Shown: in pieces, positions 6,351-13,401 of the stretch
How positions within the stretch are numbered: position 1 is the first letter of the stretch
Layout: every line of letters starts with the position of its first letter
Source of the DNA: an uncultured Parabacteroides sp.
Lineage (GTDB): Bacteria > Bacteroidota > Bacteroidia > Bacteroidales > Tannerellaceae
NCBI GenBank assembly: GCA_900552465.1
Contig: URZO01000110.1
Span: forward strand, 1 to 13,540
Reading direction: 5' to 3'
DNA length: 13,540 bases
Notes under the pieces: generated by a model
The model's input: only the letters and a program-made list of their open reading frames with translations
The model's database searches: none
What the model was told of the DNA's origin: nothing
Translations under genes and position numbers: made by a program

Positions 6351-6820
6351 TCATGATGGTACGGTTCATTATTTAGGATCGTCATCGCCCGATAAATCTG
6401 TTCGACAAAAATCAAACGAATCATCTGGTGGGAAAAGGTCATTTTACTTAATGATATTTTCTCGGCAGATGCTTTGTAAACAGCCTCACTGAAACCATAC
6501 GGGCCACCGACGACAAAAACCAACCGCTTCGGAACGGTATGCATCTTCTTTTCGAGATATACGGAAAACTGCATAGATGTAAACTCTTTTCCTTTTTCAT
6601 CCAACAAAACCAAATAATCTCCGGGTTGCAACGCCTTCAGTATCAGTTCTCCCTCCTTCTCTTTCTGCTGCGGTTCAGACAGGTTCTTGACGTTCTTGAT
6701 GTCGGGAATCACTTCCAGTTCAAAGGGGATATAATGGACCAGACGATTCTTATATTCATTGATCGCTTCCACAAAATAGCCGGCATCCGTCTTACCTATC
6801 ACAATTAGCGCAATTTTCAT
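6347..6820 (-). CDS. rlmH: 23S rRNA pseudouridine-1915 N3-methyltransferase RlmH
   Basis: This 157-residue SPOUT-fold methyltransferase is the standard length for RlmH. The enzyme acts as a homodimer on the assembled 70S ribosome and uses AdoMet to methylate N3 of pseudouridine 1915 in helix 69 of 23S rRNA. Visible marks are the N-terminal MKIALIVIGKT, LDEKGKEFTS (73-82), the AdoMet knot loop VVGGPYGFS (103-111), LSKMTFSHQMIRLIFVEQIYRA (124-145, named by position) and the conserved end NEPYHHE (151-157). It stands alone, leftward and divergent from the DUF4783-nadC operon, and ends in the repeat shared with aroC. Confidence 0.96.
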   Translation of the reverse strand: MKIALIVIGKTDAGYFVEAINEYKNRLVHYIPFELEVIPDIKNVKNLSEPQQKEKEGELILKALQPGDYLVLLDEKGKEFTSMQFSVYLEKKMHTVPKRLVFVVGGPYGFSEAVYKASAEKISLSKMTFSHQMIRLIFVEQIYRAMTILNNEPYHHE

Positions 6821-6847
6821 TCGTTTACATTTTAGAGATTGAAGGCG

Positions 6848-6855
6848 CTAAATTA
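6848..6855 (-). promoter_or_regulatory. Possible -7 box for rlmH
   Basis: The minus strand reads TAATTTAG, one base from TAnnTTTG, 28 bases before the ATG at 6820. It is a weak match, and no matching -33 box is seen. Confidence 0.3.
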
Positions 6856-6869
6856 CAGGAAAAAATACA

Positions 6870-6877
6870 TACCTTTG
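6870..6877 (+). promoter_or_regulatory. -7 box for the DUF4783-nadC operon
   Basis: TACCTTTG fits TAnnTTTG and lies 34 bases before the ATG at 6911, for a leader of about 27 bases. No convincing TTTG is found at the -33 distance. Confidence 0.55.
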
Positions 6878-6898
6878 CATGATAGTACTCATAAAAAG

Positions 6899-6903
6899 AG
6901 GAG
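6899..6903 (+). promoter_or_regulatory. Strong Shine-Dalgarno site for the DUF4783 gene
   Basis: AGGAG within AAGAGGAGA ends 7 bases before the ATG at 6911, a near-ideal core and spacing. Bacteroidetes genes usually lack such a site and the other genes here do, so it stands out. Confidence 0.6.
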
Positions 6904-6910
6904 ATAGCTT

Positions 6911-7282
6911 ATGAAACGATTATTTCTTACGTTGGCATTGGTTCTCTCGGTTCTGAGCATGATGGCAGCCGATATCGTTCCGATTTCAAATGCTTTCAAG
7001 GGAGGCAACGCCTCGTCGCTCAGCGGATCAATGGACAAGGAAGTCGACATGGCCCTACCGGGTTCGTCCAAAAAGTGCAACGCAAACGATGCTGTTTCAA
7101 TGCTGAATGCCTTCTTCGGAAGTAACAAACCGACAGGATTCACGGTCGTGCATCACGCTGATAAAAAAGAGAATGGTTTCTTTGTCGGCAAACTGCCTAC
7201 CGCATCCGGCGAATACCGTGTAAACGTGACCTACCGGGCGGAAGGAGACAAAGCGATTATACAATCTGTCAGAATAGAATAA
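6911..7282 (+). CDS. Secreted DUF4783-family protein
   Basis: This 123-residue protein has a signal peptide: MKR, a hydrophobic stretch at 4-18, and likely cleavage near residues 19-20 (MMAA/D). The mature part is about 100 residues, beginning DIVPISNAFKGGNASSLSG and carrying a VDMALPG segment and a C-terminal pattern of beta strands (FTVVHHAD, NGFFVGKL, EYRVNVTYR, KAIIQSVRIE). This matches my memory of DUF4783, small periplasmic proteins of Bacteroidetes with an NTF2/cystatin-like fold and no assigned function. The single Cys (56) is in the mature part; there is no lipobox. It precedes nadC by 8 bases and must share its transcript. Why a periplasmic protein is tied to NAD synthesis is not known to me. 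Confidence 0.8.
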   Translation: MKRLFLTLALVLSVLSMMAADIVPISNAFKGGNASSLSGSMDKEVDMALPGSSKKCNANDAVSMLNAFFGSNKPTGFTVVHHADKKENGFFVGKLPTASGEYRVNVTYRAEGDKAIIQSVRIE

Positions 7283-7290
7283 TAAAGGAT

Positions 7291-8148
7291 ATGAATTTAA
7301 AAGAAACAAAAGAACAACTGATCGCGGAACTGATCCGCCTGGCATTTGCAGAAGATATAGGTGATGGCGACCATACAACGCTGTGTTGTATCCCGGCAAC
7401 GGAAATGGGTAAAAGCCAGCTGATCGTAAAAGAAGACGGTGTACTGGCCGGTGTCGAAATGGCTGAACGCATCTTCCGGGCTTTCGATCCGGACTTGAAG
7501 ATGACGACGTTTATACAGGACGGGACTGAAGTGAAAAAGGGCGATATCGCTTTCGTCGTAGAAGGGAAAGTGCAGTCTTTGTTGCAGACCGAACGCCTGA
7601 TGCTGAACGTGATGCAGCGTATGAGCGGCATCGCAACTACTACACGCAAATACGTAAAAGCGCTGGAAGGCACAAAAACACGCGTATTGGATACGCGCAA
7701 AACGACTCCGGGCCTGCGCATGATCGAAAAGGAAGCGGTTAAAATCGGCGGCGGTGTAAATCATCGTATCGGTTTGTTCGATATGATTCTGCTGAAAGAT
7801 AACCATGTGGATTTTGCCGGAGGCATCGAAGCGGCGATCACACGTTGTCATCAATACCTGAAAGAGAAGAACAAGGACCTGAAGATCGAAATCGAAGTCC
7901 GTAACTTCGACGAATTGCAGGAAGCGATGCGTGTCGGCGGCATCGACCGCATTATGCTGGATAACTTCAATATCGAGAATACGAAGAAAGCTGTCGAAAT
8001 GGTTGCCGGTCGTTATGAACTGGAATCTTCCGGCGGTATCACCTTTGCCACACTTCGCGACTATGCAGAATGCGGTGTGGACTATATCTCGGTCGGAGCG
8101 CTGACCCACTCCGTCAAGGGACTGGATATGAGCTTCAAGGCTTGCTAA
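7291..8148 (+). CDS. nadC: Nicotinate-nucleotide diphosphorylase (carboxylating), quinolinate phosphoribosyltransferase
   Basis: This 285-residue protein is full length. It converts quinolinate and PRPP to nicotinate mononucleotide, CO2 and pyrophosphate in de novo NAD synthesis. Family motifs in order: EDIGDGDHTT (21-30), ERLMLNVMQRMSGIAT (101-116), the substrate-binding TRKTTPGLR (135-143) and K151, GGGVNHRIGL with H158 and R159, LLKDNH (167-172), EIEVRNFDE (200-208), MLDNF (222-226), ESSGGI (245-250) and ISVGALTH (266-273). It is second in an operon with the DUF4783 gene. No nadA or nadB is in the window. Its stop lies 10 bases from the stop of the convergent acetyltransferase gene, leaving no space for a terminator. 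Confidence 0.96.
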   Translation: MNLKETKEQLIAELIRLAFAEDIGDGDHTTLCCIPATEMGKSQLIVKEDGVLAGVEMAERIFRAFDPDLKMTTFIQDGTEVKKGDIAFVVEGKVQSLLQTERLMLNVMQRMSGIATTTRKYVKALEGTKTRVLDTRKTTPGLRMIEKEAVKIGGGVNHRIGLFDMILLKDNHVDFAGGIEAAITRCHQYLKEKNKDLKIEIEVRNFDELQEAMRVGGIDRIMLDNFNIENTKKAVEMVAGRYELESSGGITFATLRDYAECGVDYISVGALTHSVKGLDMSFKAC

Positions 8149-8158
8149 GCCTCACCCC

Positions 8159-8734
8159 CTACAAGATACGTTTTACGACATTATTATGTAATTGGTATTG
8201 CTGCCCGCTTTCGGGACATACGGCAATACCTTTTTCGTTAAAATCGAGGCGGTGGCCGTATTCGCTTATCCAGCCGATCTGAACGGATGGATTACCGACG
8301 ACCAGGGCATAAGGGGGAATGTCTTTTGTGACAACTGCCCCTGCGCCGATCATGGCGTATGCTCCGATGGCATGGCCGCAAACGATGGTTGCATTCGCTC
8401 CGACAGTTGCCCCTTTGCCGATATGAGTTTTCTGATACTGGTTCTTGCGAACGACGGCACTACGGGGATTGATCACATTAGTGAATACGCAACTGGGCCC
8501 TAAAAAGACATCGTCTTCACACGTCACTCCGGTATAAACAGATACATTATTCTGGACTTTCACATTATTCCCGAGAACCACTTCCGGCGAGATCACTACA
8601 TTCTGCCCGATGTTACAGTCCTGTCCGATCGTACAACCGGACATGATATGCGAGAAATGCCAGATACGGGTATTATCACCGATCGTGCATCCGGGGTCGA
8701 TAACCGCTGTTTCGTGTGCCTGATAAGCTGCCAT
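8159..8734 (-). CDS. WbpD/WlbB-like sugar N-acetyltransferase (left-handed beta-helix)
   Basis: This 191-residue hexapeptide-repeat acyltransferase is close to WbpD, which uses acetyl-CoA to acetylate the 3-amino group of UDP-2-acetamido-3-amino-glucuronate for O-antigen or other surface glycans. The family start HETAVIDPGCTIGDNTRIWHF (7-27, by position) is followed by hexapeptide rungs (CTIGQD, CNIGQN, VVLGNN, VFLGPS) and the insert FTNVINPRS. The last coil is VGANATIVCGHAIGAYAMIGAG (111-132), followed by PPYALVVGNP (140-149). The C-terminal extension ends VCPESGQQYQL. Many relatives, as I recall, have a CPxCG pair there, which here is reduced to one Cys (173). Its ATG directly follows the stop of the upstream methyltransferase gene (TAAATG), so the two are surely co-transcribed and probably coupled. 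No other glycan genes are near. Confidence 0.85.
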   Translation of the reverse strand: MAAYQAHETAVIDPGCTIGDNTRIWHFSHIMSGCTIGQDCNIGQNVVISPEVVLGNNVKVQNNVSVYTGVTCEDDVFLGPSCVFTNVINPRSAVVRKNQYQKTHIGKGATVGANATIVCGHAIGAYAMIGAGAVVTKDIPPYALVVGNPSVQIGWISEYGHRLDFNEKGIAVCPESGQQYQLHNNVVKRIL

Positions 8735-9439
8735 TTATTTATAGATTAAGAAGATTGTCGGTTTCTTACTCAGATCGGGCACTTTACCGGCCCATTCCTT
8801 TACCGGACGCGTGTGGATATATTCATCCTCACAGGTTATGTTCGATGCAATACAAAGCTTAGTAGACGGACGGCAAGTACGAATCAGCTCTTCCGCCAGT
8901 TTATTGTTGCGATAAGGCGTTTCGATGAACAACTGCGTCTGGTTCTCCGAATAGATACGGCCTTCCAGCTTCTTGATCGTGTTCGTCCGTTCCGAGGCGT
9001 CGATCGGCAGATAGCCGTGAAAAGCGAAGCTCTGGCCGTTAAAGCCGGAACCCATAACCGACATAAGGATAGAAGATGGACCCACTAACGGGACCACTTT
9101 GTAGCCCTTCCGTTGTGCAATCGCCACGACATCTGCACCCGGATCGGCAACAGCCGGACACCCCGCCTCCGAAATCACGCCGACCGATTCACCTTTTGCC
9201 AACGGAACCAGATAACCGGCCACATCTTCGGGTGAGGTATGCTTGTTCAATTCGTAAAAAGCCAGGTCGTCTATCACGATAGACGGCTCCGTCTTCTTTA
9301 GGAAACGACGTGCCGTACGCACATTCTCCACAATAAAATGGCGGATGGAAAGGATCACTTCCCGGTTGTATTCGGGAAGAACCCGGCGGTGTTCAACGTC
9401 GCCAAGCGTAACCGGTATGAGGTAAAGAGATGCTTGCAT
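8735..9439 (-). CDS. RsmI-like tetrapyrrole-methylase-fold SAM-dependent methyltransferase
   Basis: This 234-residue protein has the tetrapyrrole (corrin/porphyrin) methylase fold of RsmI, which 2'-O-methylates C1402 of 16S rRNA. Supporting stretches are LYLIPVTLGD (5-14), the AdoMet-loop VGVISEAGCPAVADPGADVV (86-105), LVGPSSILMSVMGSGF (118-133), FAFHGYLP (138-145), QLFIETPYRN (169-178) and LCIASNIT (195-202). Differences from true RsmI: about 50 residues shorter with the small C-terminal domain missing, and the first region reads IVENVRTARRFL where RsmI has a CEDTR-type motif. It is therefore probably a Bacteroidetes paralogue whose RNA target is unknown. It is first in an operon with the sugar acetyltransferase and divergent from the m5C methyltransferase gene. 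Confidence 0.8.
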   Translation of the reverse strand: MQASLYLIPVTLGDVEHRRVLPEYNREVILSIRHFIVENVRTARRFLKKTEPSIVIDDLAFYELNKHTSPEDVAGYLVPLAKGESVGVISEAGCPAVADPGADVVAIAQRKGYKVVPLVGPSSILMSVMGSGFNGQSFAFHGYLPIDASERTNTIKKLEGRIYSENQTQLFIETPYRNNKLAEELIRTCRPSTKLCIASNITCEDEYIHTRPVKEWAGKVPDLSKKPTIFLIYK

Positions 9440-9487
9440 AGTTCATAAATCGGATATGCCGGACCGATGACCGTTTTTTATTCGATA

Positions 9488-9495
9488 CAAAAATA
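9488..9495 (-). promoter_or_regulatory. -7 box for the RsmI-like/acetyltransferase operon
   Basis: On the minus strand TATTTTTG (9495-9488) fits TAnnTTTG and lies 48 bases before the ATG at 9439. It is one base from the -7 box of the divergent gene, so the two promoters overlap. Confidence 0.55.
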
Positions 9496-9496
9496 G

Positions 9497-9504
9497 TACT
9501 TTTG
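9497..9504 (+). promoter_or_regulatory. -7 box for the RsmF-like gene
   Basis: TACTTTTG fits TAnnTTTG, and a T-run at 9474-9479 lies about 18 bp upstream at the -33 position. The predicted transcript starts near 9511, which rules out the GTG at 9504 as start and supports the ATG at 9525. Confidence 0.6.
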
Positions 9505-9524
9505 TGCCAAACAAGCAGAATAAG

Positions 9525-10919
9525 ATGGCACTTCCTATAGATTTTATCACACGCACCCGAGCATTACTGGGAAATGAGTTCGACCGGTTAGAGGCAGCGT
9601 TGCAGGCCGACGTCCCCGTCAGTATCCGTATAAACGAGAAGAAAGGGACACCTGCTCCCAAAGCAGGGGCGCCGGACAGCCAGGTTGCCTGGTGCGAAAC
9701 GGGCTATTACCTGCCGGAGAGGTTGTCGTTCACATTCGACCCGCTGTTCCACGCCGGAGCCTACTACGTGCAGGAAGCCTCCTCCATGTTCCTCGAACAG
9801 GCAATACGGAATTATGTAAAAGCGCCGGTCCGGTGCCTCGACCTCTGCGCCGCCCCGGGTGGCAAATCGACACACCTGCTCAGCCTGTTGCCGGAAGGAA
9901 GCCTGCTTGTCAGCAACGAAGTGATCCGCAGCCGGAGTAACATTCTGGCTGAAAACATTGCCAAATGGGGAAACCCAAACAGCATTGTCACCAATAACGA
10001 TCCGGAGGAGATCGGCCGTCTTACGCATCTGTTCGACGTGATCGTCACCGACGTGCCCTGCTCTGGCGAGGGTATGTTCCGCAAAGACACCGACAGCACA
10101 GGCGAATGGAGCGTGGCCAATGTCGAACTCTGTGCCGGACGCCAGCGCCGTATCATCCATGATATCTGGAACGCCCTGAAACCGGGCGGCCTGCTGGTCT
10201 ACAGCACCTGTACCTACAACACCGAAGAGGACGAAGAGAACATACATTATATAATTGAGGAGTTAGGCGCCGAAGCCCTGTCCATTCCGGTGAAAGGAGA
10301 ATGGCAAACGACCGGCCCGCTCAAATACGACCACCCGGTCTACCGCTTTTTCCCGCACAAGACTAAAGGCGAAGGCTTCTTCCTGGCCGTCCTCCGGAAA
10401 GCCGAAGGGGAAGCGGAAGAGATACGGTTCAAAAGTAAAAACAAAAAAGAGAAAGGGAAAACCGTACCGGCCACACCCCAAGCTGTCAAATCGTATCTAT
10501 CGGATGCCGACCTGTGTTCATCCGAATGGAACGGCAATTTCCTCCGGATGCATCCCGAACCCGTCCGGCTGGTTTATCCGCTGCTCCGCGAACACCTGCG
10601 CATCCTCTCCGCCGGCATCTGCATCGGCGAAGCCAAAGGAAAAGACTTCATCCCAGCCCAGGAGCTGGCGCTCAGCACCGCTCTGCATCCGGACGCCTTC
10701 TCTTCGGTCGAGCTGGATTGGGACAACGCAATCCGGTATCTGAAAAAAGAAGCCCTTCTCCTGCCCGACGACACGGAAAAAGGCTACGTATTACTTCGCT
10801 ATAAAGGATTCCCCCTCGGCTTCGCCAAACATCTCGGCAACCGGGCCAATAACCTTTACCCGCAGGAATGGCGCATTCGCACCAGCTATATTCCGGAGAA
10901 GGTGACGACGTTATTATAG
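9525..10919 (+). CDS. rsmF: RsmF/NSUN-family rRNA (cytosine-C5) methyltransferase
   Basis: This 464-residue m5C RNA methyltransferase has motif I LDLCAAPGGKSTHLL (D106 to K114), motif IV VTDVPCSGEGMFRK with C179, and motif VI YSTCTYNTEEDEENI with C229. In this family the motif VI Cys attacks C6 of the target cytosine and the motif IV Cys helps release the product. The C-terminal third (about 320-464) fits the PUA-like domain of RsmF, which methylates C1407 of 16S rRNA in E. coli; the exact target here is inferred. The frame opens earlier at GTG 9504, but that codon is part of the promoter -7 box. MALPIDFITRTRALLG is a normal N-terminus, so ATG 9525 is chosen. GC-rich third positions are most marked here. 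Its stop is two bases from the stop of the convergent permease gene. Confidence 0.88.
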   Translation: MALPIDFITRTRALLGNEFDRLEAALQADVPVSIRINEKKGTPAPKAGAPDSQVAWCETGYYLPERLSFTFDPLFHAGAYYVQEASSMFLEQAIRNYVKAPVRCLDLCAAPGGKSTHLLSLLPEGSLLVSNEVIRSRSNILAENIAKWGNPNSIVTNNDPEEIGRLTHLFDVIVTDVPCSGEGMFRKDTDSTGEWSVANVELCAGRQRRIIHDIWNALKPGGLLVYSTCTYNTEEDEENIHYIIEELGAEALSIPVKGEWQTTGPLKYDHPVYRFFPHKTKGEGFFLAVLRKAEGEAEEIRFKSKNKKEKGKTVPATPQAVKSYLSDADLCSSEWNGNFLRMHPEPVRLVYPLLREHLRILSAGICIGEAKGKDFIPAQELALSTALHPDAFSSVELDWDNAIRYLKKEALLLPDDTEKGYVLLRYKGFPLGFAKHLGNRANNLYPQEWRIRTSYIPEKVTTLL

Positions 10920-10921
10920 CC

Positions 10922-13291
10922 TCACTCGCTCTTCACCACCTCCGCCGGATTGCTGTTGGCGGCCTTCAATACCTGTCCCAGAACTGTCAGTAGAACCACC
11001 ACTACGACACCCGTAATCACTCCCGCCAGTAGCCACCAGGGGATATTCGTGCGATAGGCATATCCTTGCAGCCAGTTGTTCATGGCAATATAAGCCAGCG
11101 GGAGCGCGATAGCTCCGGCAACGACCACCTGCAATGTGTATTCACGGAAAAACATGCGGACAATGCTCCAAACCTCAGCTCCCACAACTTTGCGGACAGC
11201 AATTTCCTTCCGGCGACGCCGAGAAGCTGCAGCGGCTACGGCATAAATACCGAACAACGAAATCAGCAGGCAAACGACTGCCAAGACGGAAAACATCTTT
11301 AAGCCCGCCTGCTCCGAAACATTCAAACGATCATACATTTCGCTAAGCGCTGTCGGATGCACATCCACAAAAGAGGGGTCTATTTCAGGCAGAATAGCAT
11401 TTAGCCGTTGTATCGCCTCTTGCTCCTGACCGGGCAACGTACGGACATAGAAACTATTTGACGGATACATCGACTGGAAAAATATAGTCGGAAGGATATG
11501 GCTACGGAGTGAAAAGAGATGGAAATCTTTCACCACACCCACCACGCGATATTCTTCCTTCTCATTTAAAGTCAGTCGAATAACAGTTCCTACCGGTTCG
11601 CGAAGCCCCATCACCCGGACAGCCTCCTCGTTAAGAACCACTTTACGCTCTCCACCTTCATCCAGCCATTCTCCCTTAAGCATATGAACCTTGAATATTT
11701 CAGCAAACCGGCTATCGGTGGGAACGGTACAAAAAGCAGGTTTTTCGGCTTGCGACTTCCCCGGCCATTCCACATCTGTTTTTATCTCAGAAGGAGAAGC
11801 ACTGTGCTTCGGCGTGAAATAGGTATCCGTCACTTGCTCGATTTGAGGAATAGAGGCCAGTTCTTTCAGTAAGGCTTCGCGTACATCGTCATTTATAAAA
11901 AGCTGGATACCGGACAAATAGATGATATTATTGCGGTCGAATCCCAAATCTTTATGATTGACAAAACGCATTTGCAGCATCACAACCCATACAGCGACAA
12001 GAAAAACAACACTGACCGCAAGTTGTAAAGTGACAGCCATACGCTGTAACCCCATCCCTCCGATAGCCTTTCGTTCCGCCAGTGGCCGCATGGCCGACCG
12101 GCTCAACCGTCCAAAAAGAATAAAACCGGCGAACAGAACGAATAACATCACACCTGCTCCACAAACAGCAAAAAGACTAAGAACCTGCGATAGCTCCATC
12201 CTAATCCCCAGCAGACCGGAAAATACTGGACTGGCAACAACGACGAAGTAGCAGGCAGGCAACAATGCCAGTAAGATAGCACAAGCCAGTTCGAACAGCA
12301 TCTGCCGGACCAGTTGACCGCCGGACGCACCATTAACCACTCTCAGATGTAATTCGCGCATACGTTGACGGAAAAGACCGAGATGCAGGTTCAGGAAATT
12401 GAACAATGCACTAAACAACAACAATATCCCGGCAATAACAAACAAGCAGATGAAATTAAGCGTAAACGGCACATCCGTATTCAACCGGTAGCGGACATCG
12501 CACACAGGCAACATCCGTATTTCCATACCGGGACTTGCACACTTATCGGAAGGATAATGGTGCAGTTGTCCTTCAAGGAGGCCAATATCCGTATCAGGAG
12601 GTAGTTTTACATACATCTGTAAAGACGCTAAATTCCATATAGCCTTTCCGGATTCATCAATAAATGTTTTATGCAATCTTATCTGTTCATGGGAAAGAAT
12701 TGCCTCAAACGACAAATTAGTGTCACGCGGCGGATCTTTCACTACGGCTGTAACGGTGTAGGGCGAATCATATTGAGTTATGCCTATGCCCTTTATCGAC
12801 TGTCCGACAGCTTTCTCCACATCCCCGAACAAACGTATGGCAACAGATTCCGTAAGGACGATGTTGTTCGCAACCTGCAACGGTTGCCAAGCATCGCCAC
12901 TGATAACCATTTGAGGAAAAACAGCTAAAAAAGTACTGTCTGTAAAAAGCGTTTGCAACCGGACATACGGCGTTCCCTCGGTTTTGCAATCAATTTGCTC
13001 AACAAAGAAAACAGTAGAGGTTTGCGTTGCGGGAAACTGTTCATGTAGTTTCCTTTCCAGAATCCCCGAAACCATATCGTTCACCTTACCCGTTTGTTTA
13101 TCAAATGAATAGACACGATAAATCCATTCCGCACCGGGATAGAAACTGTCGTAAGACGTTTCATAGCGCAGCCAGTAAAACGCCGGAACAAAACAGGCAA
13201 GGCTAAACGCCAAACTGAAAATACCGGTTAACGACTGTGCCTTATATTTCCACATATTGCGGAAAGCAATTTTAAGGTAAAGCGCAAGCAT
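10922..13291 (-). CDS. MacB/FtsX-type ABC transporter permease with two FtsX domains
   Basis: This 789-residue inner-membrane protein belongs to the eight-helix FtsX permease family common in Bacteroidetes. It has a first helix at about 21-40 after an amphipathic start LKIAFRNMWKYK, then a MacB-like periplasmic domain (about 45-275). FtsX domain 1 has three helices (about 277-300, 332-354, 371-394). The second half repeats the pattern: a helix at 416-440, a second periplasmic domain to about 660, and FtsX domain 2 (about 668-690, 718-737, 751-775). The cytoplasmic RRRRKEIAVRKVVGAEV (691-707) and the ending NPAEVVKSE are characteristic. These proteins are mechanotransmitters rather than pores, and need an ABC ATPase plus, for efflux, a periplasmic adaptor and outer-membrane channel. 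None of these is in the window, though the leftward neighbour region is rRNA modification, so partners should lie beyond the right edge or elsewhere. It is preceded by a sigma-54 promoter. Confidence 0.9.
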   Translation of the reverse strand: MLALYLKIAFRNMWKYKAQSLTGIFSLAFSLACFVPAFYWLRYETSYDSFYPGAEWIYRVYSFDKQTGKVNDMVSGILERKLHEQFPATQTSTVFFVEQIDCKTEGTPYVRLQTLFTDSTFLAVFPQMVISGDAWQPLQVANNIVLTESVAIRLFGDVEKAVGQSIKGIGITQYDSPYTVTAVVKDPPRDTNLSFEAILSHEQIRLHKTFIDESGKAIWNLASLQMYVKLPPDTDIGLLEGQLHHYPSDKCASPGMEIRMLPVCDVRYRLNTDVPFTLNFICLFVIAGILLLFSALFNFLNLHLGLFRQRMRELHLRVVNGASGGQLVRQMLFELACAILLALLPACYFVVVASPVFSGLLGIRMELSQVLSLFAVCGAGVMLFVLFAGFILFGRLSRSAMRPLAERKAIGGMGLQRMAVTLQLAVSVVFLVAVWVVMLQMRFVNHKDLGFDRNNIIYLSGIQLFINDDVREALLKELASIPQIEQVTDTYFTPKHSASPSEIKTDVEWPGKSQAEKPAFCTVPTDSRFAEIFKVHMLKGEWLDEGGERKVVLNEEAVRVMGLREPVGTVIRLTLNEKEEYRVVGVVKDFHLFSLRSHILPTIFFQSMYPSNSFYVRTLPGQEQEAIQRLNAILPEIDPSFVDVHPTALSEMYDRLNVSEQAGLKMFSVLAVVCLLISLFGIYAVAAAASRRRRKEIAVRKVVGAEVWSIVRMFFREYTLQVVVAGAIALPLAYIAMNNWLQGYAYRTNIPWWLLAGVITGVVVVVLLTVLGQVLKAANSNPAEVVKSE

Positions 13292-13330
13292 AATAACATC
13301 AAATTTAAGTTACCTCTTTATTCATATACG

Positions 13331-13346
13331 GGCAAAAAGCATGCCA
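13331..13346 (-). promoter_or_regulatory. Sigma-54 (RpoN) -24/-12 promoter of the permease gene
   Basis: The minus strand reads TGGCATGCTTTTTGCC (13346-13331). Against the sigma-54 consensus TGGCACG-N4-TTGCW it has the invariant GG at -25/-24 (13345-13344) and GC at -13/-12 (13333-13332) at exactly the required spacing. One internal base differs (T for C), and C replaces the final W. Transcription would start near 13320, giving a 29-base leader before the ATG at 13291. Enhancer-like sites lie upstream at the expected distance. Confidence 0.75.
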
Positions 13347-13401
13347 AAACACGCAGTCTGTTAATAAACAACGCATTAATCATATTTCCGATACCCACCA
13401 T

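Noticed and set aside
7297..8109. Long 270-residue ORF antisense to nadC
   Set aside because: nadC on the other strand has every family motif; the antisense frame is rich in Phe, His and Cys and is a codon shadow.
9504..9524. GTG at 9504 as start of the RsmF-like gene
   Set aside because: The G of this codon is the last base of the TACTTTTG promoter box, so it lies upstream of the predicted transcript start. ATG 9525 gives a normal N-terminus.
9588..10247. 219-residue ORF antisense to the RsmF-like gene
   Set aside because: It arises from the GC-rich third positions of the real gene; no start signal or domain.
13300..13307. TAAATTTG box on the minus strand just before the permease ATG
   Set aside because: It would start transcription at or just before the ATG, giving a leaderless message. 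The sigma-54 promoter gives a better leader and has upstream activator sites.
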